Of a stretch of 64,000 nucleotides of DNA, positions 8,340-16,344 are shown piece by piece. Position numbers and translations under genes: made by a program. A model generated the notes under the pieces. That model did not search any database and was not told the origin of the DNA. It worked only from the letters and a program-made list of their open reading frames with translations. This DNA is from Fimbriimonadales bacterium (GTDB lineage Bacteria; Armatimonadota; Fimbriimonadia; Fimbriimonadales; GBS-DC): positions 372,001 through 436,000 of the forward strand of contig BPGO01000001.1 of assembly GCA_026003075.1 (NCBI GenBank), in the 5' to 3' direction. Each line of letters starts with the position of its first letter. Within the stretch, counting starts at the first letter, position 1.

Positions 8340-9326
8340 GTGAGAGGGAAACGCGAACGGATTTTCGTGTTTGCACGCACAGGGATTGGCGACATCGTTT
8401 ACACGATTCCCGCGTTGCGGGCGTTGCGTCAACGATTCCCCGAAGCGCATATCACCATCGAGGCGGGCGAGCGCGGGCACTCCCTGCTGCGTTACTGTCC
8501 GTATGTCGATGAGGTATGGGTGCGTGTTCGTCCACGGGGACTGCGTGGCAAACTGTTGAGTATCTGGAACCTTTATCGGGGCAATTTTGACCGTGCGGTG
8601 ATTTTAGACCGCAGCGACGAGAAGACGCTCCACACCTTTCTGGCGCGCATCCCGAAGCGATATGGCGTGCGTAAGAAACTTTTCGGGAAACTCTTGACGG
8701 CAAGCGTGGAATGGGACCCTAACGCGCACGATATGAACGACCACTTCCGCAAGGTGGTGGAGCTGCTGGATTGCGATACGAGCGACTGGCGGTTGGAGCT
8801 GTTTCCCGACCCGAAGGCGTACCAAAGCCTGCCCGACAAACTAACGCGGGCGGGCTGGCGTGGCGAGCGTCCACTGATTGGGATTAATCCGGGCGCGAGT
8901 GCCCCCGAGCGGCAGTGGCTTCCTGAACGTTATGCGCAAGTGGCGGACGCCTTGCAGCAAGAGGGCGTGCGGATCGTGCTGTTGGGAAGCGCAGGGGACA
9001 TCCCGCTGGCGGAAACGATTCGACAATCAATGCACACCGAACCGCTGGTGCTGACGGGCAAGCTCTCGCTGGATGAGCTGATTGTGGCAATCAGCGGGTT
9101 GGACGCGCTGATTAGCGGCGACACAGGCCCCGCGCACTTAGCCGCAGCGGTGGGAACACCTGTAGTCGGATTATATGGGGCAACCTCTGCGCGACGCTAT
9201 GGTCCTGTGGGCGAGAAGCATATTGTTATTGATAAATCTACTCAGTACGAGGGTGATCAAGCATGCATGGTGGCGATTCAAGTGGAGGAGGTGCTCAGTG
9301 CCACCCGATGTGTCCTCGCTCCATAA
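8340..9326 (+). CDS. Glycosyltransferase family 9 (heptosyltransferase-like)
   Basis: 328-aa GT-B enzyme of the ADP-heptose:LPS heptosyltransferase family. The N-terminal FARTGIGDIVYTIPALRALR is the acceptor-side glycine loop. The C-terminal donor site has GINPGASAPERQWLPERYA, VLLGSAGDIPLAE and SGDTGPAHLAAAVGTPVVGL. It transfers a sugar from a nucleotide donor to a cell-surface glycan at the inner membrane face. GTG 8340 is chosen because GAGGA lies 5 nt upstream; TTG 8322 would add six residues. A GGTACACT element is at 8312-8319. It overlaps the next GT9 gene, so the two form an operon. Confidence 0.9.
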   Translation: MRGKRERIFVFARTGIGDIVYTIPALRALRQRFPEAHITIEAGERGHSLLRYCPYVDEVWVRVRPRGLRGKLLSIWNLYRGNFDRAVILDRSDEKTLHTFLARIPKRYGVRKKLFGKLLTASVEWDPNAHDMNDHFRKVVELLDCDTSDWRLELFPDPKAYQSLPDKLTRAGWRGERPLIGINPGASAPERQWLPERYAQVADALQQEGVRIVLLGSAGDIPLAETIRQSMHTEPLVLTGKLSLDELIVAISGLDALISGDTGPAHLAAAVGTPVVGLYGATSARRYGPVGEKHIVIDKSTQYEGDQACMVAIQVEEVLSATRCVLAP

Positions 9327-10332
9327 AGTCATCGTTATCCGCGCGGATGACAAGCTTGGTGAGACGCTTTTGGCAACGCCTGTTTATCAGGCATTGCGCG
9401 AAGCTCTGCCGAATGCTTGGATAGAGGCGTGGGTGGGGCAACGCTGGAAGTCCGTTGTAATGGGTAGCTCCGTAATTGATTCCCTCCTCGGAGTGTCTTT
9501 TCGCCCACGAGGCTTGGACTACCTCCGATTGGTTCAACGCTTGAGACGTATTCGTCCGGATGCGTTGTTGATCCTACGTCCCGACACGCGCCGATATGCC
9601 GCAATTGCGCGTTGGGCGCGCGTTCCGCTCCGAGTAGGGTTGGTAGAGCATCGACCGTCTATGGCATGGCTGCTCACACATAGGGCGATTCCTCCCGTCA
9701 GGGCGCACCAAGTGGAGTGGAACCTCGCGGTTGCTGAAGTCTTGCTCAAGCGTTCACTCCCGCGCTATTCGCTGATATACACCCCTGCAGCAGAACCGCC
9801 GCTGCCTATACCTCTGCGGCAAATTCCGCCGCGCCAGTATGCCGTGATTCACTTCAGTACAGGGGGAGTCCAACCCCAATGGTTGCCTGAACGCTTTGCT
9901 CAGGTCAGCGACTGGGTTGCGGAGCGCTATCGCCTCGTCCCTATCTGGTCCGCGGCGCCGCAAGATATCCCCTTTGCCCAACAGGTCGCTACTCATGCCC
10001 ATTGCTATGCTCTTAATCTTGCGGGGAAAGTCACAATTGAACAATTAGCCGTTATCTTACGTGGTGCGCGCCTGCTAATTAGTGTGGACACAGGCATCGT
10101 GCATCTGGCGGCAGCAGTAGGAACCCCCTGCGTGAGTCTTCACTTTCGCAAAGATTATCCTGCCTATCGCTGGCATGCGTGGCAAGTGCCTAACTGCGCT
10201 GTTGAACCGAACACTTACTGTTCGGGATGTACTTCCACACGCTGTCACCTGCGACTCGATGCATGTGTGCATACCATTACTGTGGAACAAGTAACTGAAG
10301 CCGTCGCCACGCTGCTCGATCCACTCTCCTGA
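9298..10332 (+). CDS. Second glycosyltransferase family 9
   Basis: 344-aa GT9 paralogue of its neighbour. It has VIRADDKLGETLLATPVYQA at the N-terminus and HFSTGGVQPQWLPERFAQ plus SVDTGIVHLAAAVGTPCVSL in the donor domain. The start is taken as GTG 9298, inside the end of the upstream gene, because GGAGGAGG precedes it at good spacing and conservation begins right after; the open frame from 9175 lies wholly within the other gene. The 29-nt overlap implies coupling. The C-terminus carries five cysteines (NCAVEPNTYCSGCTSTRCHL, then C), not part of the core fold. It probably acts on the same glycan as the first GT9. The acceptor is unknown. Confidence 0.88.
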   Translation: MPPDVSSLHKVIVIRADDKLGETLLATPVYQALREALPNAWIEAWVGQRWKSVVMGSSVIDSLLGVSFRPRGLDYLRLVQRLRRIRPDALLILRPDTRRYAAIARWARVPLRVGLVEHRPSMAWLLTHRAIPPVRAHQVEWNLAVAEVLLKRSLPRYSLIYTPAAEPPLPIPLRQIPPRQYAVIHFSTGGVQPQWLPERFAQVSDWVAERYRLVPIWSAAPQDIPFAQQVATHAHCYALNLAGKVTIEQLAVILRGARLLISVDTGIVHLAAAVGTPCVSLHFRKDYPAYRWHAWQVPNCAVEPNTYCSGCTSTRCHLRLDACVHTITVEQVTEAVATLLDPLS

Positions 10333-10384
10333 GTCTCTGAGGATGTGCAAAAAAATGCGTAAAGCCAAATAATACCATACCTAC

Positions 10385-10632
10385 CTTCTTTATTGGAACG
10401 CAGTCGCCCAGCAGGATTGTCTCGACGATTTTACCGCCATGAACTCTCAACAAGCGACGCTGGAGCGTCGATTGATGCAGCAAGCCGATTGGAACTTCGT
10501 TGTGGTGTCAGCGCGGCGCTGGCAGAAGCACATCATCCCACGCTGATAGCGCGCCGGATGCAAAGCGTTGCGCCCCATTCGTGGCAGTCGCGGGCGGAAT
10601 GCGTCCTGCAGACGCTCAACAACGCGCTTTAG
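10385..10632 (+). pseudogene. Glycosyltransferase (GT4-like) remnant
   Basis: The frame through ATG 10439 reads ...QQDCLDDFTAMNSQQATLER..., then RLMQQADWNFVVVSA. This is the middle of a GT4 glycosyltransferase, where a YDxxDDF...LExxLxxxADxVxxxS pattern is usual. At about 10508 the meaning moves to the frame of 10393 and continues ALAEAHHPTLIARRMQSVA, then HSWQSRAECVLQTLNNAL and a stop. The last part looks like a GT4 C-terminus, so most of the donor domain between PTL and IARR is deleted. An intact gene would be about 380 aa. It follows two GT9 genes and was probably part of the same glycan locus. Family call is by pattern only. Confidence 0.5.
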
Positions 10633-10897
10633 GGCGATAGATGGGGAATAGCGGTGGGTTCAAGCAAAGTAGTGCCGCGGCTTAGGCATCCTTGCTCCCC
10701 TTTATCATGGGCTCGAGTGGGCATAACTGAAGCGGAACAGCACGCGTTGAACGAGGCAAAGACCCCTGCAAGAACCGCAGGCTTGATCTATCGCATTACA
10801 CGCTTCACTCAAGGCAACTGGGGGATGAGATGACGGTATGAGCAATGCGCCCAGCCTGTTGTATACAGCGATGATGCCAGCATTGGAGTGACTGTAG
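10633..10897. other. Intergenic region, probably decayed sequence
   Basis: About 260 bases with no convincing frame on either strand. It lies between two remnants and is likely the debris of the same decay. No promoter or repeat was recognised. Confidence 0.4.
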
Positions 10898-10993
10898 GGT
10901 GGGGGTAAATCGCTAAGCGACAGAGGAGACGAGGTAGTAATCGCGATCGACGGCGCGACCTTGGAACATCTGGAGGTGGACACTGAAAAATGA
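10898..10993 (+). pseudogene. Remnant of an unknown gene (C-terminal end)
   Basis: A short in-frame piece after TAG 10895 reads SLSDRGDEVVIAIDGATLEH and then LEVDTEK before TGA. The composition is protein-like and has no start codon or ribosome site. Its stop overlaps the ATG of the next small frame (ATGA), the usual coupling style in this window, which suggests the pair is the tail of a formerly intact operon. Confidence 0.3.
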
Positions 10994-11163
10994 GTGATCT
11001 ACTCCGTATCTTGCTTATAACTTCTTTTAGCGCTATAGTGGGGGCAGGGCTCATGCTGACCCTGAATCGTTACCGTTGCTGGTGTTATGGGCACAGGGGG
11101 GCAGCGGCGGTTTGCTGCGTTCGTTGTAAAGGAAAGGCATGGGCATTCCTGCCCATGCCGTGA
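10990..11163 (+). pseudogene. Possible truncated membrane-protein gene or small ORF
   Basis: 57-codon frame beginning MSDLLRILLITSFSAIVGAG, a plausible transmembrane helix, then a Cys-rich stretch (CWCYG, CCVRC). There is no Shine-Dalgarno of its own. Its last third overlaps the terminator hairpin of the opposite-strand M48 gene, so the C-terminal part is probably not native. It could be the start of a lost membrane protein or a chance frame. Confidence 0.25.
11128..11159 (-). terminator. Terminator of the M48 peptidase gene
   Basis: Perfect 9-bp dyad GGCATGGGC-N6-GCCCATGCC (11136-11144, 11151-11159), followed on the minus strand by TTTCCTTT. It lies 32 nt after the stop of the gene at 11191. 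Confidence 0.7.
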
Positions 11164-11190
11164 AAGGCGACTCATCGCACACGATCGATG

Positions 11191-12810
11191 TTAGCCCACA
11201 ATGAATCCCAGCATCAGCAAGCCCATCGCGCCTATTAAGCTCAGCCCGATGGCGAACGGGCGCAGGTAGCAGCGGAACACTTTGCCTGATCCGTCCAGCA
11301 GCTCGATACGGTCGATCTCCACAAACGGCGTTGCGAACCGCCGATACCAGCCGTAGATACGCACCCGCTTGCCAATCAGCGCTGCCGCGCTGAGCATCCC
11401 GAACAGCGTTTCAAATAGGACGCCGAACGGTTGGCGATATATTACGGCGACGAAGCCCGTCTCGTCCTGCAAGATAAAGTCGTTTGCCCAGAAGAATCCC
11501 GCTTCCAGGCGTCCCGTCAGCTCGCCTTCCAGCACGACGGGCTGCGGCGACAAGTGCGACACCTGCACCTGCCCCAGCATATCGATGACCTTGGCTGGTT
11601 GATAAGTGGTTGGGTAGACCATCAGCAGGCGCAGGAATTCGCCCATCAGCCAGCCCACCGCAGGCAGCAGGAACCACCACAATCCGCCAAGGGTCGGTGT
11701 CGCCGCGGTCAGCCCCAGCCCGAACAGCGCACCCAGCCACGGCAGCGCAAACAGCATCAGGTCGCGCCCCAACTTCTGGTACTTTTCGGGCGTAATCTGC
11801 GTGAAGTCGTATTCGTTCGGCGCGTTCCAGAGTCGGTTGTGCGCCTGTAACGCCTTCACACGATGGGCGACCAACGGGTGTGTGGAGACCAACTCCGCAA
11901 TTTTCGCCCACGGGTTATAGAGGTCCCACCGCGCTACACGCACGAACTGCTGAGGGTCAGGCTGTCCTTCGGGGCTTTGCCACGCCACCGCCGCGCGAAT
12001 CGAGCCAGACGAGGCAATCCCCATGGCGCCCACAGCGCGAACGGTCGCAGTCGCGGGCTGCTTCGCCTGTTGATCCTGGGCGGCTGTTTCCTCAGAGGGC
12101 AAGGCAGCGGTGTGCGCCAAGCCGTAAGCGATCTTCACTAACGCACGCGAGAGCGGATTGCCCGAACGCATAATCTGCGCCGAGGCGTAATCCGCCATAT
12201 ACTCCCGCACGCGTGAGAAGAGCAGCGAGATGATATAACTCAACCAATAGCCGACATACGCTGCCACAACCACATACAGTCCCGAACTGCTTCGCTCCCG
12301 ATGGCGCGCCATCAGGTAGAGTGTCCAGAGTACCAGCACTAACGCCTGCACCAACGTCATGACGATGAAGTCCAGATGGCGGATGTGTCCCAACTCGTGA
12401 GCGACGACGGCTTTTACTTCCTCTGGGTCTAAAGTGTGCAGCAGTCCCCGAGTAATCACAATCCGCCCGTTCCACGGACCATGCCCATAGGTAAAAGCGT
12501 TGGGCATACCGTCCTCAATAATGCCCAGGCGCGGCTCCGTGATACGCAGTTGCTGGCACACTTGTCTATACCACTCGGCGAATTCTTGGCTGATAGCCTC
12601 AGGAGGCGACCAGCGTACCTTCAGGATCCAGTCGATGAGATACGGGGCAATCAGATACTGCAATCCGACGATAAATAGCGCGAACAGCGCGCTGCCTGCG
12701 AGGGCGATATGGGCAAGCTCTAAATGCGTAAAGACCAGCACGCCCACAGCGTATACCAACGCCAGCAGCGCCACAATCACGAGCATCGAATAGGCTCTTA
12801 GCCGACTCAT
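11191..12810 (-). CDS. Membrane M48 metalloprotease (HtpX-like) with extra C-terminal domain
   Basis: 539-aa inner-membrane zinc protease of the M48 family, which degrades misfolded membrane proteins. Two transmembrane helices occupy residues 8-55. HELGH at 138-142 is the zinc and catalytic motif, with the third ligand probably in REYMADYAS near 205. More helices lie at about 148-200. Classical HtpX is about 290 aa. Here an insert and a roughly 190-residue C-terminal part with further membrane helices and a beta-barrel-like region (YLRPFAIGLSLIGAMGLLML at the end) are added. Start 12810 has a G-rich Shine-Dalgarno and a TATAAT at 12830-12835. It has its own terminator. Confidence 0.88.
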   Translation of the reverse strand: MSRLRAYSMLVIVALLALVYAVGVLVFTHLELAHIALAGSALFALFIVGLQYLIAPYLIDWILKVRWSPPEAISQEFAEWYRQVCQQLRITEPRLGIIEDGMPNAFTYGHGPWNGRIVITRGLLHTLDPEEVKAVVAHELGHIRHLDFIVMTLVQALVLVLWTLYLMARHRERSSSGLYVVVAAYVGYWLSYIISLLFSRVREYMADYASAQIMRSGNPLSRALVKIAYGLAHTAALPSEETAAQDQQAKQPATATVRAVGAMGIASSGSIRAAVAWQSPEGQPDPQQFVRVARWDLYNPWAKIAELVSTHPLVAHRVKALQAHNRLWNAPNEYDFTQITPEKYQKLGRDLMLFALPWLGALFGLGLTAATPTLGGLWWFLLPAVGWLMGEFLRLLMVYPTTYQPAKVIDMLGQVQVSHLSPQPVVLEGELTGRLEAGFFWANDFILQDETGFVAVIYRQPFGVLFETLFGMLSAAALIGKRVRIYGWYRRFATPFVEIDRIELLDGSGKVFRCYLRPFAIGLSLIGAMGLLMLGFIVG

Positions 12811-12829
12811 GGTTATCCCCCCTGCTCTA

Positions 12830-12835
12830 ATTATA
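12830..12835 (-). promoter_or_regulatory. Predicted -10 of the M48 peptidase gene
   Basis: TATAAT on the minus strand, 19 nt before ATG 12810. It is preceded by AG rather than the GG common in this window. Confidence 0.5.
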
Positions 12836-12872
12836 CTAAAGCGGCATGTTTCCCTGCAAGTTTTTATTGATT

Positions 12873-13139
12873 ATGGAAGAAGCTCAGGGACTGACGCTGC
12901 GTCATCTTCCAGTCGGGCGATTGGCGAGGGGGCAAAAACGCTGTCACAATCCAACCCCTGCTTTGGGTGCTCATGTATGGGTGTGGGGGCTGTTTGTGTT
13001 GTGGAACATGGTGGGTTTGGTGCAGGTGTTGGGTGGGGAGAGTTCTGGTGGTCTTATTGTATGTTGTGTATGGGTGATGGGGTTCTGGGTGATTTTTCGA
13101 ACACCCTCTTCCCCCCTTGACAAGCCCTCATTTGCTTGA
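12873..13139 (+). CDS. Doubtful small membrane protein
   Basis: 88-codon frame from ATG 12873 (97 codons from 12846). It contains two hydrophobic stretches, VWVWGLFVLWNMVGLVQVL and GLIVCCVWVMGFWVIF, as a two-helix membrane protein would. Against it: no ribosome site, a strongly G/T-biased strand that makes Val, Trp, Leu and Gly codons by composition alone, and an end inside the tRNA promoter. I list it because nothing else explains this 270-base stretch. More likely noncoding than coding. Confidence 0.2.
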   Translation: MEEAQGLTLRHLPVGRLARGQKRCHNPTPALGAHVWVWGLFVLWNMVGLVQVLGGESSGGLIVCCVWVMGFWVIFRTPSSPLDKPSFA

Positions 13140-13147
13140 GGTATAAT
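13117..13147 (+). promoter_or_regulatory. tRNA promoter
   Basis: Consensus -35 TTGACA (13117-13122) and -10 TATAAT (13142-13147, preceded by GG) with a 19-nt spacer, slightly long. The -10 ends 11 nt before the 5' end of tRNA-Leu. This is the clearest two-box vegetative promoter in the window. Confidence 0.7.
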
Positions 13148-13158
13148 TTGAAAGCTAC

Positions 13159-13244
13159 GCGCGGGTGGTGGAATTGGTAGACACGCATGGTTGAGGGCCA
13201 TGTGGGCGTAGCCTGTGTGGGTTCGAGTCCCACCCCGCGCACCA
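13159..13244 (+). tRNA. tRNA-Leu(GAG)
   Basis: 86 nt including encoded CCA. The acceptor stem is GCGCGGG/CCCGCGC, the D arm contains GGTAGAC, the anticodon stem is CATGG/CCATG with loop TTGAGGG (anticodon GAG), there is a long class II variable arm, and the T arm is TGGGTTCGAGTCCCA. It reads CUU and CUC. Confidence 0.95.
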
Positions 13245-13246
13245 GG

Positions 13247-13321
13247 GGGCAGTTAGCTCAGTGGTAGAGCGCTTCGTTCACACCGAAGAGGTCGCTGGTT
13301 CGAGTCCAGCACTGCCCACCA
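13247..13321 (+). tRNA. tRNA-Val(CAC)
   Basis: 75 nt including encoded CCA, two bases after the tRNA-Leu, so surely cotranscribed. Acceptor stem GGGCAGT/ACTGCCC, anticodon stem CTTCG/CGAAG with loop TTCACAC (anticodon CAC), T arm GCTGGTTCGAGTCCAGC. It reads GUG. Confidence 0.95.
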
Positions 13322-13659
13322 TCGGTTCTCCCCTTTCGCCTGCGCAATATCCCTTGGCGCCCGCGCGTCCACTTTTTGGCGCGTGATGAATTTTGTGAAG
13401 ACGCTGTGTTGGACAGGTTGGGGGTTAGCGTTCGTGGTGGGAGTGGGGTAAGGATTTGTTTGCGAGGCGTGGTTGGCAGTGTCCCCCACTGCCCCCTATC
13501 AGCAGCGAACACCGTGAGCCAGCCTTCAAGGGCGCAACGAGGCGCGCCGCGTCGCGGCTGGCAAGGCTGGCAATTGGAGCCAACCTACGCCTCACACAGG
13601 TGGGCGACCGACCCGACCCTGCAGAAGCATGTACGCAGCGCGCCCCGTGAAAGTTCCTG
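13322..13659. other. Intergenic region without a recognised gene
   Basis: About 340 bases between tRNA-Val and the end of etfA. The first half is rich in G and T on the plus strand with several GGG runs (13410-13450). Open frames here lack ribosome sites and look like noise. No terminator with a clear T-tract was found for either side. Confidence 0.5.
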
Positions 13660-14622
13660 CTATCCCTTACTGTTTTTTAACAACTCAATCAATTCCGGCA
13701 CGACCTGATACAAATCCGCCACCAACCCATAGTCCGCCACTTGGAAGATGGGCGCTTCGGGGTCGATGTTGATGGCGACGATCACTTTAGAGTCTTTCAT
13801 GCCTGCCAGGTGCTGCACCGAGCCAGAGACGGCGACAGCGATGTAGAGTTCTGGCGCGACGGTCTTGCCCGTCTGCCCGACTTGAAGTTCGTTCGGGGCG
13901 ATTCCCGCGTCGACGGCGGCGCGAGTGGCTCCGACAGCACCGCCGAGCGCGTCCGCCAAACCGCCGATGTATTTCTCGAAGGTCTCAGGGTCTTTGAGGG
14001 GGCGTCCGCCGGAGACCACCACGCGCGCTTGGGTCAGGTCGGGGCGTCCGCCGCCACCCCCCTGCAGGCTGATCCACTCGGAGCGCGTGGGGATGTTCGC
14101 AGGCGCCTCGGCAGCCTGCACGGGCGACTGAGTCCCCTTCGGCTCAGGCTTGCCCCACGACGGACCGCGCACAGTCATCACCACGGGATTCCCCTCTACC
14201 TCGAAAGTACCAATCAGGTTCGCCGAGTAGATGGGGCGTTTCGCCGCCAGTTTCCCGTTGGTGGTCTCCAGCGCGGTGATATCGCTCAGCATTGGCGCGT
14301 CGAGTAGCCCTGCCACACGCGCCAACAGGTCGCGGCTGAAGGTGGTGGTGGTCGCGACGATGGCGTCCGCGCCGAGCTGTCGCGCATAGTGCGCGACGAC
14401 GGGGGCATACCGTTCCGCCAGCGGTTTCGCCAGCGCAGGATGATTCACCGTCAACACTGTCTGTGCGCCATACCCCGTGAGGCTCTCTACACCCTGAAGG
14501 CTATCGCCAATTGCTAACACGGTGAAGTTGTCGGGGGATTTCTGTTGTGCAAACGCAATCGCGGGCAAGGTCTTCTCCGAAACACGCCCGCCATCAGTCT
14601 CTGCAAGCACTAAAATTTTCAT
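13660..14622 (-). CDS. etfA: Electron transfer flavoprotein alpha subunit
   Basis: 320-aa FAD-binding subunit of the ETF heterodimer, which carries electrons from acyl-CoA and related dehydrogenases to the quinone pool. The N-terminal half has the alpha/beta fold ([20 protein letters not shown]). The C-terminal FAD domain shows [55 protein letters not shown] and [20 protein letters not shown]. Full length for the family. It follows etfB by 15 nt in one operon. The enoyl-CoA hydratase at 32.7 kb is a possible pathway partner. Confidence 0.97.
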   Translation of the reverse strand: MKILVLAETDGGRVSEKTLPAIAFAQQKSPDNFTVLAIGDSLQGVESLTGYGAQTVLTVNHPALAKPLAERYAPVVAHYARQLGADAIVATTTTFSRDLLARVAGLLDAPMLSDITALETTNGKLAAKRPIYSANLIGTFEVEGNPVVMTVRGPSWGKPEPKGTQSPVQAAEAPANIPTRSEWISLQGGGGGRPDLTQARVVVSGGRPLKDPETFEKYIGGLADALGGAVGATRAAVDAGIAPNELQVGQTGKTVAPELYIAVAVSGSVQHLAGMKDSKVIVAINIDPEAPIFQVADYGLVADLYQVVPELIELLKNSKG

Positions 14623-14637
14623 GAGGGCACCTCCGAT

Positions 14638-15387
14638 TTAGATGACACGCGCCTCCTCGCGCAGGAGTCGCACCAGTTCGTGGACATCGCTCACGCGCTT
14701 GCCTGCCTTGCGAGCGGGTGGGGCTTCCACATGGGTCAGGCGCACGCGCGCATGGGGCTGCACACCGAGTTCTGCGGGGGTGATTGTCTCCAGCGGTTTG
14801 CTACGGGCGCGCACGATACCCGTCAGCGCGACATAACGCGGCTCGTTCAAGCGCAGGTCGGCGGTGATAATCGCGGGCAGCGGGATGCGGAGGGTCTCGA
14901 TGCCGTTATCCGTCTCGCGCTCCACAACCGCGCTGCCATCCTCAAGCGTGATTTTTGAGGCGAAGGTTGCCTGCGGGAGATCCAATATCGCTGCCAGCAT
15001 CTGCCCGACTTGGTTCTCGTCCATATCAATGGCTTGCTTGCCCATTAACATCAGTTGGGGCTGTTCCCGACGATAGACCGCTGCAAGGATTTTGGCAACG
15101 CTAAGAGCATCCAGAGGCGCATCCGTTTGCACCAGAATCGCCCGATCGGCGCCCATCGCCAACGCAGTGCGCAACTGTTCCTGACACTCCGCGCCGCCGA
15201 TGGACACCGCGACGACCTCCGTCGCTTTCCCTGCTTCTTTCAAACGAATCGCTTCCTCTAAGGCAATCTCATCGAAGGGGTTCACTGCCATCTGCAGCCC
15301 ATCGCGATGGATGTCGGTTCCTGCCGCGTTCGGGCTGATTTTGGCGTAAGGGTCTGGTACACGCTTCACTGAAACTAATATCTTCAT
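14638..15387 (-). CDS. etfB: Electron transfer flavoprotein beta subunit
   Basis: 249-aa ETF beta subunit (AMP-binding in standard ETFs). It shows ILVSVKRVPDPYAKISPN, the conserved NPFDEIALEEAIRLKE, ALAMGADRAILVQTD and LMGKQAIDMDENQVGQML. ATG 15387 lies 10 nt after AAGGAGG. A TATAAT on the minus strand at 15412-15417 drives etfBA. The AraC-type gene that ends just upstream is a separate transcript. Confidence 0.97.
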   Translation of the reverse strand: MKILVSVKRVPDPYAKISPNAAGTDIHRDGLQMAVNPFDEIALEEAIRLKEAGKATEVVAVSIGGAECQEQLRTALAMGADRAILVQTDAPLDALSVAKILAAVYRREQPQLMLMGKQAIDMDENQVGQMLAAILDLPQATFASKITLEDGSAVVERETDNGIETLRIPLPAIITADLRLNEPRYVALTGIVRARSKPLETITPAELGVQPHARVRLTHVEAPPARKAGKRVSDVHELVRLLREEARVI

Positions 15388-15411
15388 CGATAATTGGCCT
15401 CCTTCGCGAGG

Positions 15412-15417
15412 ATTATA
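15412..15417 (-). promoter_or_regulatory. Predicted -10 of etfBA
   Basis: GGTATAAT on the minus strand, 24 nt before the etfB start, leaving room for the AAGGAGG ribosome site. Confidence 0.6.
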
Positions 15418-15457
15418 CCCTGCGCAGGCGGAATTTGACTCGTCGTTCGAAAAAGCC

Positions 15458-16312
15458 TCACTTTACTTGGAGATCCTCCACGCTGATAGTTGGGGCTTGG
15501 CGGAAGGCGCGTGGGGTCTTACCGAAACGCTCGCGAAACACGCGTGAGAAGTGGCTCAGGCTCAGATACCCCACCTCCAGCGCGATTTCCGAGACGCTCA
15601 GGTTCGTGCTGGTGAGCAGCATAGCCGCGCGACGCAGGCGCAACTCGCTCAGGTACTCTGAAGGCGAACACCCCATCGCCACGCGAAACAGTCGCTGGCA
15701 GTGGCGCGGGCTGACGCAGAGCCGCTCGGATACTTTCTGAAGTGCGTCCGGGTCGCTTAGGTGGCTCTGCAAGTATTCCAGCGCGGCGCGGAGGCGTGTA
15801 TCATCGTGCGCGGCGATGACCTCGGGCTCCGCAAAGCACAGGAAAGCGACCAGCTCGCGCAGCTTCCCCTCGTAAAACAGGCGCAGGCTGCCCACGGGCG
15901 GCGGGGTCAGCAGCGACTCAACCACGCCATGCAACAGCGGGTTGCTAACCAGCAGGTAGAGCGTCTGCGGTAGCGGCGCCTCGCCCCGCACGAACGGTCG
16001 CAACTCGGACAACACACGCTCAAAATCGGGCGCAAGCAAACCGCGCAAGTAGTCGGGTGCAAAGCGCACAATCAGGTGGTGGTGCAGATAGCGAACATCG
16101 CTGCGGAGTGTGCGCGGACAGGTCAGGTGTTCCGCGTCAGGCGGGCGCAAACTCAACACGAACTCTGCCCAGCCCGATGCGCTGTCGAACTCCTGCACTG
16201 CGAGCGGGTCATCGGAGTAGAACCGTCGCTCATAGACCAGGGCATGCTCGCTTCGATAGAGCAGCCGTGCCCCCGAAGGCGCATCACACGCTTCGCAGGT
16301 TGCTGACGCCAT
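15458..16312 (-). CDS. AraC-family transcriptional regulator
   Basis: About 284-aa regulator. The C-terminal 100 residues are a standard AraC/XylS double helix-turn-helix: ALEYLQSHLSDPDALQKVSE, then CQRLFRVAMGCSPSEYLSEL and the signature EVGYLSLSHFSRVFRERFG. The N-terminal half is an unassigned sensor part beginning ASATCEACD, with two nearby cysteines. ATG 16312 is chosen because longer starts run into the upstream gene, which stops at 16345. It is the last gene of the glmU-prs operon. Its targets are unknown; etfBA is adjacent downstream and is one candidate. Confidence 0.88.
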   Translation of the reverse strand: MASATCEACDAPSGARLLYRSEHALVYERRFYSDDPLAVQEFDSASGWAEFVLSLRPPDAEHLTCPRTLRSDVRYLHHHLIVRFAPDYLRGLLAPDFERVLSELRPFVRGEAPLPQTLYLLVSNPLLHGVVESLLTPPPVGSLRLFYEGKLRELVAFLCFAEPEVIAAHDDTRLRAALEYLQSHLSDPDALQKVSERLCVSPRHCQRLFRVAMGCSPSEYLSELRLRRAAMLLTSTNLSVSEIALEVGYLSLSHFSRVFRERFGKTPRAFRQAPTISVEDLQVK

Positions 16313-16344
16313 CACCAATACGATACCCGTTTCGCACCCCGATT

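Noticed and set aside
8160-8480. 107-residue N-terminal extension of the dockerin-like protein
   Set aside because: It would cross the promoter and the start of the divergent GT9 gene and bury the signal peptide.
9175-9297. Longer N-terminus of the second GT9 gene
   Set aside because: This part lies entirely inside the first GT9 gene in another frame and lacks a ribosome site; GTG 9298 has GGAGGAGG and matches the family start.
13376-13708. 110-codon plus-strand frame after the tRNAs
   Set aside because: No ribosome site or motif, and it runs into the 3' end of etfA on the other strand.
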